Origin: Ectopseudomonas alcaliphila | GTDB taxonomy: Bacteria > Pseudomonadota > Gammaproteobacteria > Pseudomonadales > Pseudomonadaceae | NCBI RefSeq assembly: GCF_900101755.1 | Contig: NZ_FNAE01000014.1 | Coordinates: 1-64,000, forward strand | DNA length: 64,000 nt | Direction: 5' to 3' | Notes under the pieces: model-generated | What the model saw: the letters and a program-made list of their open reading frames with translations, nothing else | Database searches by the model: none | Told to the model about the DNA's origin: nothing | Position numbers and translations under genes: made by a program | Shown here: in pieces, positions 51,601 to 60,739 of the stretch | Layout of the letters: the number at the start of each line of letters is the position of its first letter | How positions within the stretch are numbered: position 1 is the stretch's first letter

Positions 51601-51740
51601 CGCTGTCGCGCAGTGTCTTCTTCGGGCCGATGGCGGTAGCGATCATGGGCGGCCTGGTGGTCGCCACGGCTTTGACGCTACTGTTCCTGCCGGCGCTTTA
51701 TGCGGCGTGGTTCCGGGTCAAGGAAAACGAGGCGCAGTAA
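48666..51740 (+). CDS. mexK: RND efflux transporter MexK
   Basis: 1024 residues (P. aeruginosa MexK is about 1025). Proton-driven drug exporter. Twelve membrane helices with two large periplasmic loops. TM4 proton-relay aspartates D402-D403 in LGLGLLVDDAIIAVEMM; N-terminal SFNLSAWALRHRQIVLYIML. Substrates of the homologue include triclosan, tetracycline and erythromycin. AAGGAG overlaps the mexJ end, so translation is coupled. Confidence 0.94.
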   Translation: MSFNLSAWALRHRQIVLYIMLLFAVVGALSYTKLGQSEDPPFTFKAMVIRTNWPGASAEEVSRQVTERIEKKLMETGEYDRITSFSRPGESQVTFMARDSMRSSEIPELWYQVRKKISDIRHTLPPGIQGPFFNDEFGTTFGNIYALTGNGFDYAVLKDYADRLQLQLQRVKDVGKVELVGLQDEKIWIELSNTKLATLGLPLSAVQQALEAQNAVAAAGFFETPSERIQLRVTGRFESVEEIRDFPIRVADRTFRIADVAEVKRGFNDPPAPRMRFMGEDAIGIAVAMKDGGDILVLGKALEGEFARLQQTLPLGMELRKVSDQPAAVKTGVGEFVKVLVEALVIVLAVSFFSLGVRTGLVVALVIPLVLAMTFAAMYYLGIGLHKISLGALVLGLGLLVDDAIIAVEMMAIKMEQGYDRFKAASFAWTSTAFPMLTGTLITAAGFLPIATAQSGTGEYTRSIFQVVAISLIASWIAAVMFVPYLGDKLLPDLAKLHAAKHGGSAGGHDPYSTPFYRRVRATVQWCVRRRGIVILLTIALFVASVLLFRFVPQQFFPASGRLELMVDIKLEEGASLSATEAEVRRLEQLLKEQSGIDNYVAYVGTGSPRFYLPLDQQLPAASFAQFVVLASSIEERERLRGWLIKVMNDEFPSLRSRVSRLENGPPVGYPIQFRVSGEHIDEVRTLARQVADKVRENPHVVNVHLDWEEPSKVVILNIDQDRARALGVNTAELSRFLQGSLSGTSVSQYREGNELIEILQRGTPQERKALSLLPSLAVPTDSGRSVALSQVATLEYGFEEGIIWHRNRLPNVTVRADVYGKQQPASLTQQILPTLEPIRAELPDGYLLEVGGTVEDSQRGQKSVNAGIPLFIVVVLTLLMLQLKSFSLSAMVFLTAPLGLIGVTLFLLIFRQPFGFVAMLGTIALAGMIMRNSVILLDQIEQDISSGLDRWHAVIEATVRRFRPIVLTALAAVLAMIPLSRSVFFGPMAVAIMGGLVVATALTLLFLPALYAAWFRVKENEAQ

Positions 51741-51742
51741 GT

Positions 51743-51766
51743 TGTGGGAGGCGCTTTAGCGGCGAG
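51743..51766 (+). repeat. Degenerate REP-like element after mexK
   Basis: TGTGGGAGGCGCTTTAGCGGCGA: the head GTGGGAG and palindrome GCGCTTTAGCGGC resemble the common Pseudomonas repeat GTGGGAGCGGCTTTAGCCGCGA. Single copy here. Confidence 0.55.
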
Positions 51767-51821
51767 CTTTTAATGCTGTCGCGGCTTTCAAGCTCTTCCC
51801 CGCAAAGTTGCTGATAGCAAT

Positions 51822-51853
51822 AAAAAAACGGGAGCCAGTGGCTCCCGTTTTTC
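51822..51853. terminator. Bidirectional terminator between mexK and bfrB
   Basis: AACGGGAGCC, loop AGT, GGCTCCCGTT, with an A7 run on the left and T5 on the right, so it works from both strands. Confidence 0.92.
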
Positions 51854-51869
51854 GTCGAGCGGATCGGAC

Positions 51870-52340
51870 TTATTCGTCCATCTGCGATTGCAGGTAGTTC
51901 TGCAGACCGACGGCCTCGATCAGGCTGAGCTGGGTTTCCAGCCAGTCGATATGATCTTCCTCGGAGCAGAGGATTTCTTCGAGCAGTTCGCGACTGGCGT
52001 AGTCACCGATGCTCTCGCAGTAGGCGATGGCTGCCTTCAGGTCACCGTGGGCCTTGTGCTCGATCTTCAGGTCGCACTCGAGCATTTCCTTGGTGTTTTC
52101 ACCGATCAGGATCTTGCCCAGGTCCTGCAGATTGGGAATACCTTCGAGAAAGAGAATGCGCTTGATCAGCTTGTCGGCATGCTTCATCTCGTCGATGGAT
52201 TCGTGGTACTCGTGCTCGCCGAGTTTCTTCAGGCCCCAATCTTCGTACATGCGTGCATGCAGGAAGTACTGGTTGATGGCGACCAGTTCGTTACCAAGAA
52301 TCTTGTTCAGGTGTTGAATGACCTTCTTGTCGCCTTTCAT
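51870..52340 (-). CDS. bfrB: Bacterioferritin (BfrB-type, haem-binding)
   Basis: 156 residues, starting MKGDKKVIQHLNKILGNEL like P. aeruginosa BfrB. Forms a 24-subunit iron store. Haem-ligating Met52 in SIDEMKHADK; ferroxidase ligands E18, E51, H54, E94, E127 and H130 all present. AGGAG is seven bases before the ATG. The reductase partner gene bfd is not next to it in this window. Confidence 0.95.
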   Translation of the reverse strand: MKGDKKVIQHLNKILGNELVAINQYFLHARMYEDWGLKKLGEHEYHESIDEMKHADKLIKRILFLEGIPNLQDLGKILIGENTKEMLECDLKIEHKAHGDLKAAIAYCESIGDYASRELLEEILCSEEDHIDWLETQLSLIEAVGLQNYLQSQMDE

Positions 52341-52442
52341 GTCCGCTCCTGCTGTTTCAATGACCGTGATGATCTCGAATTTTCGGCCTGGTTCTTCCTT
52401 ATGTCAAACTTAAGTGGTTGAAACATAAGTAAAAATAAAACT

Positions 52443-52462
52443 GAATAAGAATGTTTTTATTC
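52443..52462. promoter_or_regulatory. AT-rich inverted repeat upstream of bfrB (possible Fur-type site)
   Basis: GAATAAGAATGTTTTTATTC: GAATAA and TTATTC are perfect inverted arms, 103 bp upstream of bfrB. Composition resembles Fur boxes but the match to the 19-bp consensus is poor. The whole stretch 52390-52560 is unusually AT-rich for this genome. Confidence 0.35.
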
Positions 52463-52569
52463 CGCATCATGACGCCAAGTTATTGAATCAACGCAATAAA
52501 AAAGTTGCTGAAAGTTCTGCGCTGACTAAAACGGGTAAAGGAAGTCGATATTTTATTTTTCCGCGCCCA

Positions 52570-52593
52570 TAAAAAAGCCCCGCAAAGCGGGGC
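52570..52593 (-). terminator. Rho-independent terminator of glpD
   Basis: On the minus strand GCCCCGC, loop TTT, GCGGGGC, then TTTTTTA (complement of A6 at 52571-52576). It lies 17 bp after the glpD stop. Confidence 0.93.
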
Positions 52594-52609
52594 ATGGGGC
52601 ACGCAGAAT

Positions 52610-54139
52610 TCAGGCGGCGTGAGCCGAATGCGGGTCGCGGCTGTTCAGGTAGTCCTGCAAGCGGGCCTGCTGCACCGGGGTCATGAACAGGCCCAGTTTG
52701 CTGCGCCGCCAGAGAATGTCGGCACTGCTGCGCGCCCATTCTTCACGGCGCAGGTATTCCACTTCGCGGGTGTAGAGCCCGGCACCGAGATGCTCGCCGA
52801 GGTCGGTCAGGTTGTGCACACCATCGAGCAGGCGCCAGGTGCGGCTGCCATAGCTGGTGGCCCAGCGTCTGGCCAGGCTGGTGGGTAGCCAGCCATGGCG
52901 TTCGCATAGCGCTTCGACCAGGGCGCTCTGGCTTTGCAGATCCTCGCCACCGGGGAGCGGGGCGTTGGCTGTCCAGCTCGGGCCCAGATTGGTGAAATGT
53001 GCGGCCAGCTCATGCATGGCGGACTCGGCCAGCTTGCGATAGGTGGTCAGCTTGCCACCGAAGACTGACAGTAGTGGTGCTTCGCCCGGCGCGCCGGAGA
53101 GCGACAGGGTGTAGTCGCGGGTAATGGCTGACGGCTCATCGGATTCGTCATCGCACAGTGGGCGCACGCCCGCGAAGCTGTGCAGCACATCGTCACGGCT
53201 GAGCTGTTGCTTGAAGTGATCATTGACCACCTTGAGCAGATAGTCGGTTTCCTCGGCGGTGATCGTCACCTGGGCAGGGTCGCCCTGATATTCGCGGTCA
53301 GTGGTGCCGATCAGGGTGAAGCGCTCCAGATAAGGAATGGCGAAGACGATGCGACGGTCTTCGTTCTGCAGGATGTAGGCTTGCTCACCGTCATACAGGC
53401 GCGGCACGACGATATGGCTGCCCTGGATCAGGCGAATGCCGTAAGGCGATTGCTGCTTGAGGTCTTCACGGATGAAGCGGGCGACCCAGGGGCCGGCAGC
53501 GTTGATCAGCGCGCGTGCGCGAATCGACAGCAGGCTGCCATCGCTGCGCTCCAGATGGATATGCCACAGGCCTTTGCTGCGCCGGGCACTGACGCAGCGA
53601 GTGCGCGGGTGGATGTGCGCGCCTTTCTCCCGTGCGGCCATGGCGTTGAGCACCACCAGGCGCGCATCGTCCACCCAGCAGTCGGAATATTCGAAGCCGC
53701 GGCTGATTTCCGCCTTCAACGGGCTACCCGCGCCGAAGCGCACGCCGCGCGAAGCCGGCAGGCGCTCGCGCTTGCCCAGATGATCATAAAGGAACAGGCC
53801 GGCGCGGATCATCCAGGCCGGGCGCAGGTGCGGGCGGTGCGGCAGAACGAAGCGCATCGGTTTGACGATATGCGGCGCTTTGGCCAGCAGTACCTCGCGT
53901 TCGGCCAGGGCCTCGCGCACCAGACGAAATTCATGATGCTCCAGATAGCGCAAGCCGCCGTGGATCAGCTTGCTGCTGGCAGAAGAGGTATGGCTGGCCA
54001 GATCGTCCTTTTCGCAAAGGAACACGGACAGGCCACGGCCGGCAGCATCGGCGGCGATGCCCACGCCGTTGATGCCGCCGCCAACGACGGCGAGGTCATA
54101 GACTTCCGCAACAGGGCTGGCGAACTGGTCGTGGGGCAT
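52610..54139 (-). CDS. glpD: Aerobic glycerol-3-phosphate dehydrogenase
   Basis: 509 residues. Membrane-associated FAD enzyme oxidising G3P to DHAP and passing electrons to quinone. FAD motif YDLAVVGGGINGVGIAADAA; SSASSKLIHGGLRYLEHHEF and the GTTDREYQGDP region are typical. The ATG at 54139 (MPHDQFASPVAEVYD) parallels the P. aeruginosa start; an in-frame ATG at 54181 would overlap the GlpR operator. Controlled by GlpR (gene just upstream, same strand). Confidence 0.95.
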   Translation of the reverse strand: MPHDQFASPVAEVYDLAVVGGGINGVGIAADAAGRGLSVFLCEKDDLASHTSSASSKLIHGGLRYLEHHEFRLVREALAEREVLLAKAPHIVKPMRFVLPHRPHLRPAWMIRAGLFLYDHLGKRERLPASRGVRFGAGSPLKAEISRGFEYSDCWVDDARLVVLNAMAAREKGAHIHPRTRCVSARRSKGLWHIHLERSDGSLLSIRARALINAAGPWVARFIREDLKQQSPYGIRLIQGSHIVVPRLYDGEQAYILQNEDRRIVFAIPYLERFTLIGTTDREYQGDPAQVTITAEETDYLLKVVNDHFKQQLSRDDVLHSFAGVRPLCDDESDEPSAITRDYTLSLSGAPGEAPLLSVFGGKLTTYRKLAESAMHELAAHFTNLGPSWTANAPLPGGEDLQSQSALVEALCERHGWLPTSLARRWATSYGSRTWRLLDGVHNLTDLGEHLGAGLYTREVEYLRREEWARSSADILWRRSKLGLFMTPVQQARLQDYLNSRDPHSAHAA

Positions 54140-54173
54140 GTGGCACGCTCGGCTATTGGATTCGAATGTGTTT

Positions 54174-54192
54174 ATGTTCACTTTCGAAAATA
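54174..54192. promoter_or_regulatory. GlpR operator upstream of glpD
   Basis: On the minus strand TATTTTCGAAAGTGAACAT agrees with the GlpR consensus WATKYTCGWWMRMGAWCRT at 18 of 19 positions. It lies 35 bp before the glpD start and would block initiation when GlpR is free of G3P. Confidence 0.75.
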
Positions 54193-54287
54193 TGCTAGAC
54201 GAAGATGCGCAGCTTCGCTACCCCGGCACGCGAATGCGCGCCGAGCGGTCGTTGACGGAGGTTGGGTGTAACTCGGATCGAGCGCAA

Positions 54288-55046
54288 TCAGACCAGGTCT
54301 AGCTGGACCTTGTGGCTGTGCAGCAGGCGGGTGATGGCGGTTGAAGGCGCGCTGTCGGTGAAAACGCGGTCGACCAGCGCGATAGAGCCCAGGCGCACGA
54401 CTGCGTTGCGGCCGAACTTGCTGGAGTCGGCCGCAAGGAGTACCTGCCGAGCGTTGTCGATGATCGCCTGGGAAACCCGTACTTCCTGATAGTCGAAATC
54501 GAGCAGGCTACCGTCGTCGTCGATACCGCTGATACCGACGATGGCGTAATCGACCTTGAACTGCTGGATGAAATCCACCGCCGCCTGGCCGACGATGCCG
54601 CCGTCGCTGCGCACCGTGCCGCCCGCCACCAGGACCTCGAAATCGGCCTTGGCGCTGAGTTGCGCGGCCACATGCAGGTTGTTGGTGATGATCTTCAGGC
54701 CCTTATGGTTCTGCAGTTCGCGGGCGATGGCCTCGGTGGTGGTGCCGATGTTGATGAACAGGGAGGCGTGATCCGGAATCTGCGCGGCCACGGCTTCGGC
54801 GATGCGCTGTTTTTCCTCGCGCATCTGCCCGGCGCGCATGCCGTAGGCGGTGTTCTGAATGCTCGATGATTCGCACGCCGCGCCACCATGGGTGCGGCGC
54901 AACAGTCCGTGCTCGGCCAGTTGGTTGATATCGCGGCGAATGGTCTGTGGGGTAACGGCGAAGGCTTGGGCCAGCTCGTCGATGCTGACGTAGCCGCGCT
55001 CGCGGGCGAGGTTGAGGATGTCGTGCTGGCGGGGAGCGAGATTCAT
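54288..55046 (-). CDS. glpR: DeoR-family repressor GlpR of glycerol metabolism
   Basis: 252 residues. N-terminal DeoR helix-turn-helix (QHDILNLARERGYVSIDELA, VTPQTIRRDINQLAEHGLLR). Effector domain of the phosphosugar-binding type (INIGTTTEAIARELQNHKGL; DYAIVGISGIDDDGSLLDFD). Releases DNA on binding G3P. AGGAAG precedes ATG 55046. 148 bp upstream of glpD on the same strand, divergent from ybaK. Confidence 0.95.
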   Translation of the reverse strand: MNLAPRQHDILNLARERGYVSIDELAQAFAVTPQTIRRDINQLAEHGLLRRTHGGAACESSSIQNTAYGMRAGQMREEKQRIAEAVAAQIPDHASLFINIGTTTEAIARELQNHKGLKIITNNLHVAAQLSAKADFEVLVAGGTVRSDGGIVGQAAVDFIQQFKVDYAIVGISGIDDDGSLLDFDYQEVRVSQAIIDNARQVLLAADSSKFGRNAVVRLGSIALVDRVFTDSAPSTAITRLLHSHKVQLDLV

Positions 55047-55129
55047 GAGCGCTTCCTGTGGTGGTCACCCATTATAGGCTGTAGATGCGGAGGATTTCGG
55101 CCTGTTAATGTAGGGCATCTTTCATCTCG

Positions 55130-55148
55130 TTTTCACATTCGAACATGA
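55130..55148. promoter_or_regulatory. Weak GlpR-like site between glpR and ybaK
   Basis: On the minus strand TCATGTTCGAATGTGAAAA resembles the GlpR consensus but with about five mismatches. It overlaps the ybaK start codon; autoregulation of glpR is possible. Confidence 0.3.
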
Positions 55149-55615
55149 CTCCAGCCATCGATCTATTGAAGAAGGCTAAGGCCGAACACCGTGTGCACAG
55201 CTATCAGCATGACCCCAAGGCGCCGTCCTATGGGCTGGAAGCTGCGGAAAAGCTCGGTCTGGCGCCCGAATGCGTGTTCAAGACCCTGCTCGCGGCGACC
55301 GAGAAAGGCGAGCTTCTGGTGGCCGTGGTGCCAGTGGCTGGCAGCCTCGATCTCAAGGCGCTGGCTGCAGCGGCTGGCGCCAAGAAGGCCGACATGGCCG
55401 ACCCGACTGCCGCGCAGCGCGCCACTGGTTATCTGGTCGGCGGCATCAGCCCGCTGGGGCAGAAGAAACGCTTGCGCACCTTTATTGACGAATCGGCACG
55501 TCAGCATCCCACCATTCACGTCAGTGGCGGTCGGCGCGGGCTGGAGCTGGAGCTATCGGCCGAGACCCTGGCGCAACATACCCAGGGGCAGTTCGCCGCT
55601 ATCGGCAAAGCCTGA
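55145..55615 (+). CDS. ybaK: Cys-tRNA(Pro)/Cys-tRNA(Cys) deacylase YbaK
   Basis: 156 residues. Trans-editing enzyme clearing mischarged Cys-tRNA(Pro). YbaK fold: SYQHDPKAPSYGLEAAEKLG, CVFKTLLAATEKGELLVAVV (catalytic Lys in VFKTL), GYLVGGISPLGQKKRLRTFI. No Shine-Dalgarno is visible before ATG 55145, so it may be poorly translated or leaderless. Sits between glpR and glpK. Confidence 0.93.
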   Translation: MTPAIDLLKKAKAEHRVHSYQHDPKAPSYGLEAAEKLGLAPECVFKTLLAATEKGELLVAVVPVAGSLDLKALAAAAGAKKADMADPTAAQRATGYLVGGISPLGQKKRLRTFIDESARQHPTIHVSGGRRGLELELSAETLAQHTQGQFAAIGKA

Positions 55616-55682
55616 ACCGAGCAGTATGCTGCCAGCAAAATAAGCCAGTCTGCAGTCAACTGCAGTGAACGCTAGCAGATCA

Positions 55683-55808
55683 TTGAAAAACGTAGGCGAG
55701 GCAGCCAGTGCAAGGAAAAAATAGGCGAAAAAGCGGAGTTTACGCGTTGTAAATGAGCATTTTGAGCCTGTTTTTGACGCAGCAATGGCAACGCAGGTAG
55801 TTTTTCAA
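55683..55808. repeat. MITE-like repeat between ybaK and glpK
   Basis: About 126 bp bounded by TTGAAAAAC (55683-55691) and GTTTTTCAA (55800-55808). The ends continue as an imperfect inverted repeat (CGTAGGCGAGGCAGCC against GGCAACGCAGGTA). The interior is non-coding with a GGCGAAAAAGCGGAGTTTAC segment, which I recall as a widespread intergenic repeat in pseudomonads (from memory, unchecked). It ends 33 bp before the glpK start and therefore forms most of the glpK leader. Confidence 0.65.
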
Positions 55809-55841
55809 CAGCCTGCTACCGATAACAACAAGGAATCTTGC

Positions 55842-57329
<1,488 letters not shown>

Positions 57330-57344
57330 GTCTCTCCAGAATCT

Positions 57345-57398
57345 CAGGAGCGACTTCAGCCGCGAAGCCTGGATCGTTGGCGGCCAAGCTGCTCCTGC
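57345..57398. repeat. Degenerate REPIN between glpK and the PhzF-like gene
   Basis: CAGGAGCGACTTCAGCCGCG (from 57345) and the imperfect inverse ending GCTGCTCCTG (57398). Same GGAGCG head family as other REPs but with several mismatches. Confidence 0.55.
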
Positions 57399-57495
57399 GA
57401 ATAGCCAGTAGGGCATCTGGAAAACAGGAACTGTATCTGTTGCAGCTTGCCTTGCGCGGGCATGCTGGCGGCTCTCATCTGGCCAGGAATGCATC

Positions 57496-58302
57496 ATGCC
57501 TTTCGAATTCCATCAAGTTGACGCCTTTACCGATCAGCCGTTCTCGGGCAATCCCGCCATGGTCTATCGCCTGGATGCCTGGCTGGACGAGACGCTGATG
57601 CAGCGCATCGCCGCCGAGCACAACCTGGCTGAGACGGCATTCGTGGTGAAGGAGGGCAGTGCCTGGCATATCCGCTGGTTCACCCCGGTCAGCGAGGTGC
57701 CGCTCTGCGGACATGCCACCCTGGCGGCGGCCAAGGTGTTGTTCGACATCTATCAGGAACCGGCCGAGGTGCTGGATTTCACCTGCTTGTCCGGAGCGCT
57801 GCAAGTCACCCGTCAGGGTGAGCGTCTGCAGCTGGATTTCCCGGTGCGGCGCGTGGAATTGGTGACGCGGGAACTACACGCGCAGGCCGAACGCGCGCTG
57901 GAGCGCCAGGTGGAGCAGGTGATGGCGCTGGGCAACGGCGATGGCAGTGTGCAGGAGCTGATGGTGGTGCTGGGCTCCGAGGTCGAGCTCCGCGAGCTGA
58001 AGCCGAATCTGTCGGCGCTGGCCACCCTGCCTGGGCTTGGCGTGCTGGTCACTGCCAGCGGACAAAAGCACGACTTCGTTTCGCGGTACTTCGCGCCGAG
58101 CATAGGTATCGATGAAGACCCGGTGACCGGCTCGACGCACTGCATGCTGGTGCCTTACTGGGCCGAGCGTCTGAGGCGTACCACGTTGAGTGCCTTCCAG
58201 TGTTCGGCGCGCGGTGGTGAACTGCTCTGTCGTCTGGAGGGCGAGCGGGTGAAGATCGCTGGTCACGCGCGGCATATCGCCAGTGGCCAGCTGATGCTCT
58301 GA
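57496..58302 (+). CDS. PhzF-family isomerase/epimerase
   Basis: 268 residues with the diaminopimelate-epimerase-like two-domain fold. MPFEFHQVDAFTDQPFSGNP, HNLAETAFVVKEG (catalytic Glu), PLCGHATLAAA and FAPSIGIDEDPVTGSTHCML are PhzF signatures. Not in a phenazine operon, so it is one of the many stand-alone PhzF-like proteins of unknown substrate. AGGA is nine bases upstream of ATG 57496. One base separates its stop from that of the convergent ABC ATPase. Confidence 0.92.
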   Translation: MPFEFHQVDAFTDQPFSGNPAMVYRLDAWLDETLMQRIAAEHNLAETAFVVKEGSAWHIRWFTPVSEVPLCGHATLAAAKVLFDIYQEPAEVLDFTCLSGALQVTRQGERLQLDFPVRRVELVTRELHAQAERALERQVEQVMALGNGDGSVQELMVVLGSEVELRELKPNLSALATLPGLGVLVTASGQKHDFVSRYFAPSIGIDEDPVTGSTHCMLVPYWAERLRRTTLSAFQCSARGGELLCRLEGERVKIAGHARHIASGQLML

Positions 58303-58303
58303 T

Positions 58304-59406
58304 TCAGTTGCTGCTGACCCTGCGCACACCACCGGAGTCGCTGAGCTGCAATTGCGCGGCGACGCTGCCGAGAGCCGGGAAGGCCACCAGATGATCGGCG
58401 GCGACGCGGATGCCCACTTCGTCGCCCGGCTGGTGGTCGGCATGGCTGGGGAAGATCGATTCCAACTGGCTGCCGGTCGGCAGTTGCAGGCGGTAGAGCG
58501 TCGCAGCGCCGAGGAAGGTCTTGCCGACGATGCGCGCCTTCAGTTCGCTGTGCTCGTCCGGGACGATGTCGTCCGGGCGTAGCAATACATCAACCGCGCT
58601 GCCCTGGGCCCAGGTATAGGCGCGGTTGCCGCGAATCATGCCGAGTTCGGTCTGCACCGTTTCCGGGCCGAGCAGCTGGCCGCGAATGAAGTAACCCTGA
58701 CCGATGAAGCTGGCGACGAAAGGCGTCAGCGGCTCGTGATAGAGGTTGAACGGTGTGTCCCACTGCTCCAGGCGGCCATCCTTGAACACGCCGACGTGAT
58801 CGCTGACGGCGAAGGCTTCTTCCTGATCGTGAGTGACCAGGATGGCGCTGGTACCACGCGCCTTGAGAATTTCCCGTACCTCATGGCTCAGGCGCCTGCG
58901 CAGTTCGCCATCGAGGTTGGAGAAGGGTTCGTCGAGTAGCAGCAACTTCGGTTCCGGCGCCAGAGCGCGGGCCAGGGCGACGCGCTGCTGCTGACCACCG
59001 GACAGCTCGTGCGGGTAGCGTTTGGCCAGGTTACCGAGCTTGACCAGCTCCAGCAGCTCTTGAGTGGCGCGCTCGGCGTTGGGCTGCTTGCGGATACCGA
59101 AAGCGACGTTTTCCGCCACGCTCAGGTGGGGGAACAGGGCGTAATCCTGGAACACCATGCCGATATGGCGTTTCTCCGGCGCCAGGGTAAAACCGGCGCG
59201 GGAAATCACTTCGCCCGCCAGTTCGATCTCGCCTTCCAGGACCGGCTCGAAACCGGCGATGGCGCGCAACGTGGTGGTCTTGCCGCAACCCGAAGGGCCG
59301 AGCAGACAGCCGATATCGCCAGCGTTGAGGTGCAGGTCGAGATCCTGCACCACCTTGTGGGCGTGGTAGCCGCAGTTCAGCCCGCGCAGCTGCAGCAGAG
59401 GCTGGC

Positions 59407-59410
<4 letters not shown>
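58304..59410 (-). CDS. ABC transporter ATP-binding protein (FbpC/PotA-like)
   Basis: 368 residues. Walker A GPSGCGKTT, signature LSGGQQQR, Walker B LLLLDEPFSNLD and a C-terminal TOBE-type domain (DVLLRPDDIVPDEH). The subfamily imports ferric iron, spermidine or similar solutes. No permease or binding-protein gene is adjacent, so it is an orphan ATPase. The ATG overlaps the argF stop (ATGA), as known in P. aeruginosa. Confidence 0.92.
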
Positions 59411-60327
<917 letters not shown>

Positions 60328-60444
60328 CGTTAACTACCTTTATCACTACAGTTCGCAAGCCCGCAGCCGGGGATAAAACCGACAAAAACAGCAGAGCTTG
60401 CGGCAGGAGGCCGCAGGGTGCGACGAAACAGGGGAAGGCGCGAT

Positions 60445-60472
60445 CTTATAAGGAAATGACGAGACGGCGCAA
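60445..60472 (-). promoter_or_regulatory. Candidate argF promoter
   Basis: On the minus strand TTGCGC (60472-60467), 16-bp spacer, TATAAG (60450-60445), about 120 bp before argF. The rest of the 412-bp gap 60328-60739 holds no gene that I can support. An ArgR-type site (consensus TGTCGC-N8-AA) near 60385-60400, read as TGTCGGTTTTATCC on the minus strand, is possible but loose. Confidence 0.45.
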
Positions 60473-60739
60473 ATTGCCGCCCGCAGGCTTGCAGAATCCT
60501 GTTTTGCAAGCCTTTGCAGACGCTGCGTAGAGGTCTGGCAGGCAACTGCCACCCTTGCGTGCTTCAGCGCTACCGGCAACGAGGGCGTCTTGATCGTCAT
60601 CAGTGGCGCTTCTAAATCCGCAGGCTTGATGCCTGCCGATTCATGAGACGAACGCTGCTGGCGTCGCCTCCGCGCTCGGCCCATAGTTCTAAGCCCGCGA
60701 CCTGACCGGTCGTCTCGGATCAGAACAAGAGGCCAGGCC

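Noticed and set aside
55683..55808. Insertion sequence remnant with transposase
   Set aside because: No transposase reading frame within 126 bp; kept as a MITE-like repeat only.
57496..58302. Phenazine biosynthesis gene phzF
   Set aside because: PhzF fold is clear, but no other phz gene is present, so a phenazine role is not supported.
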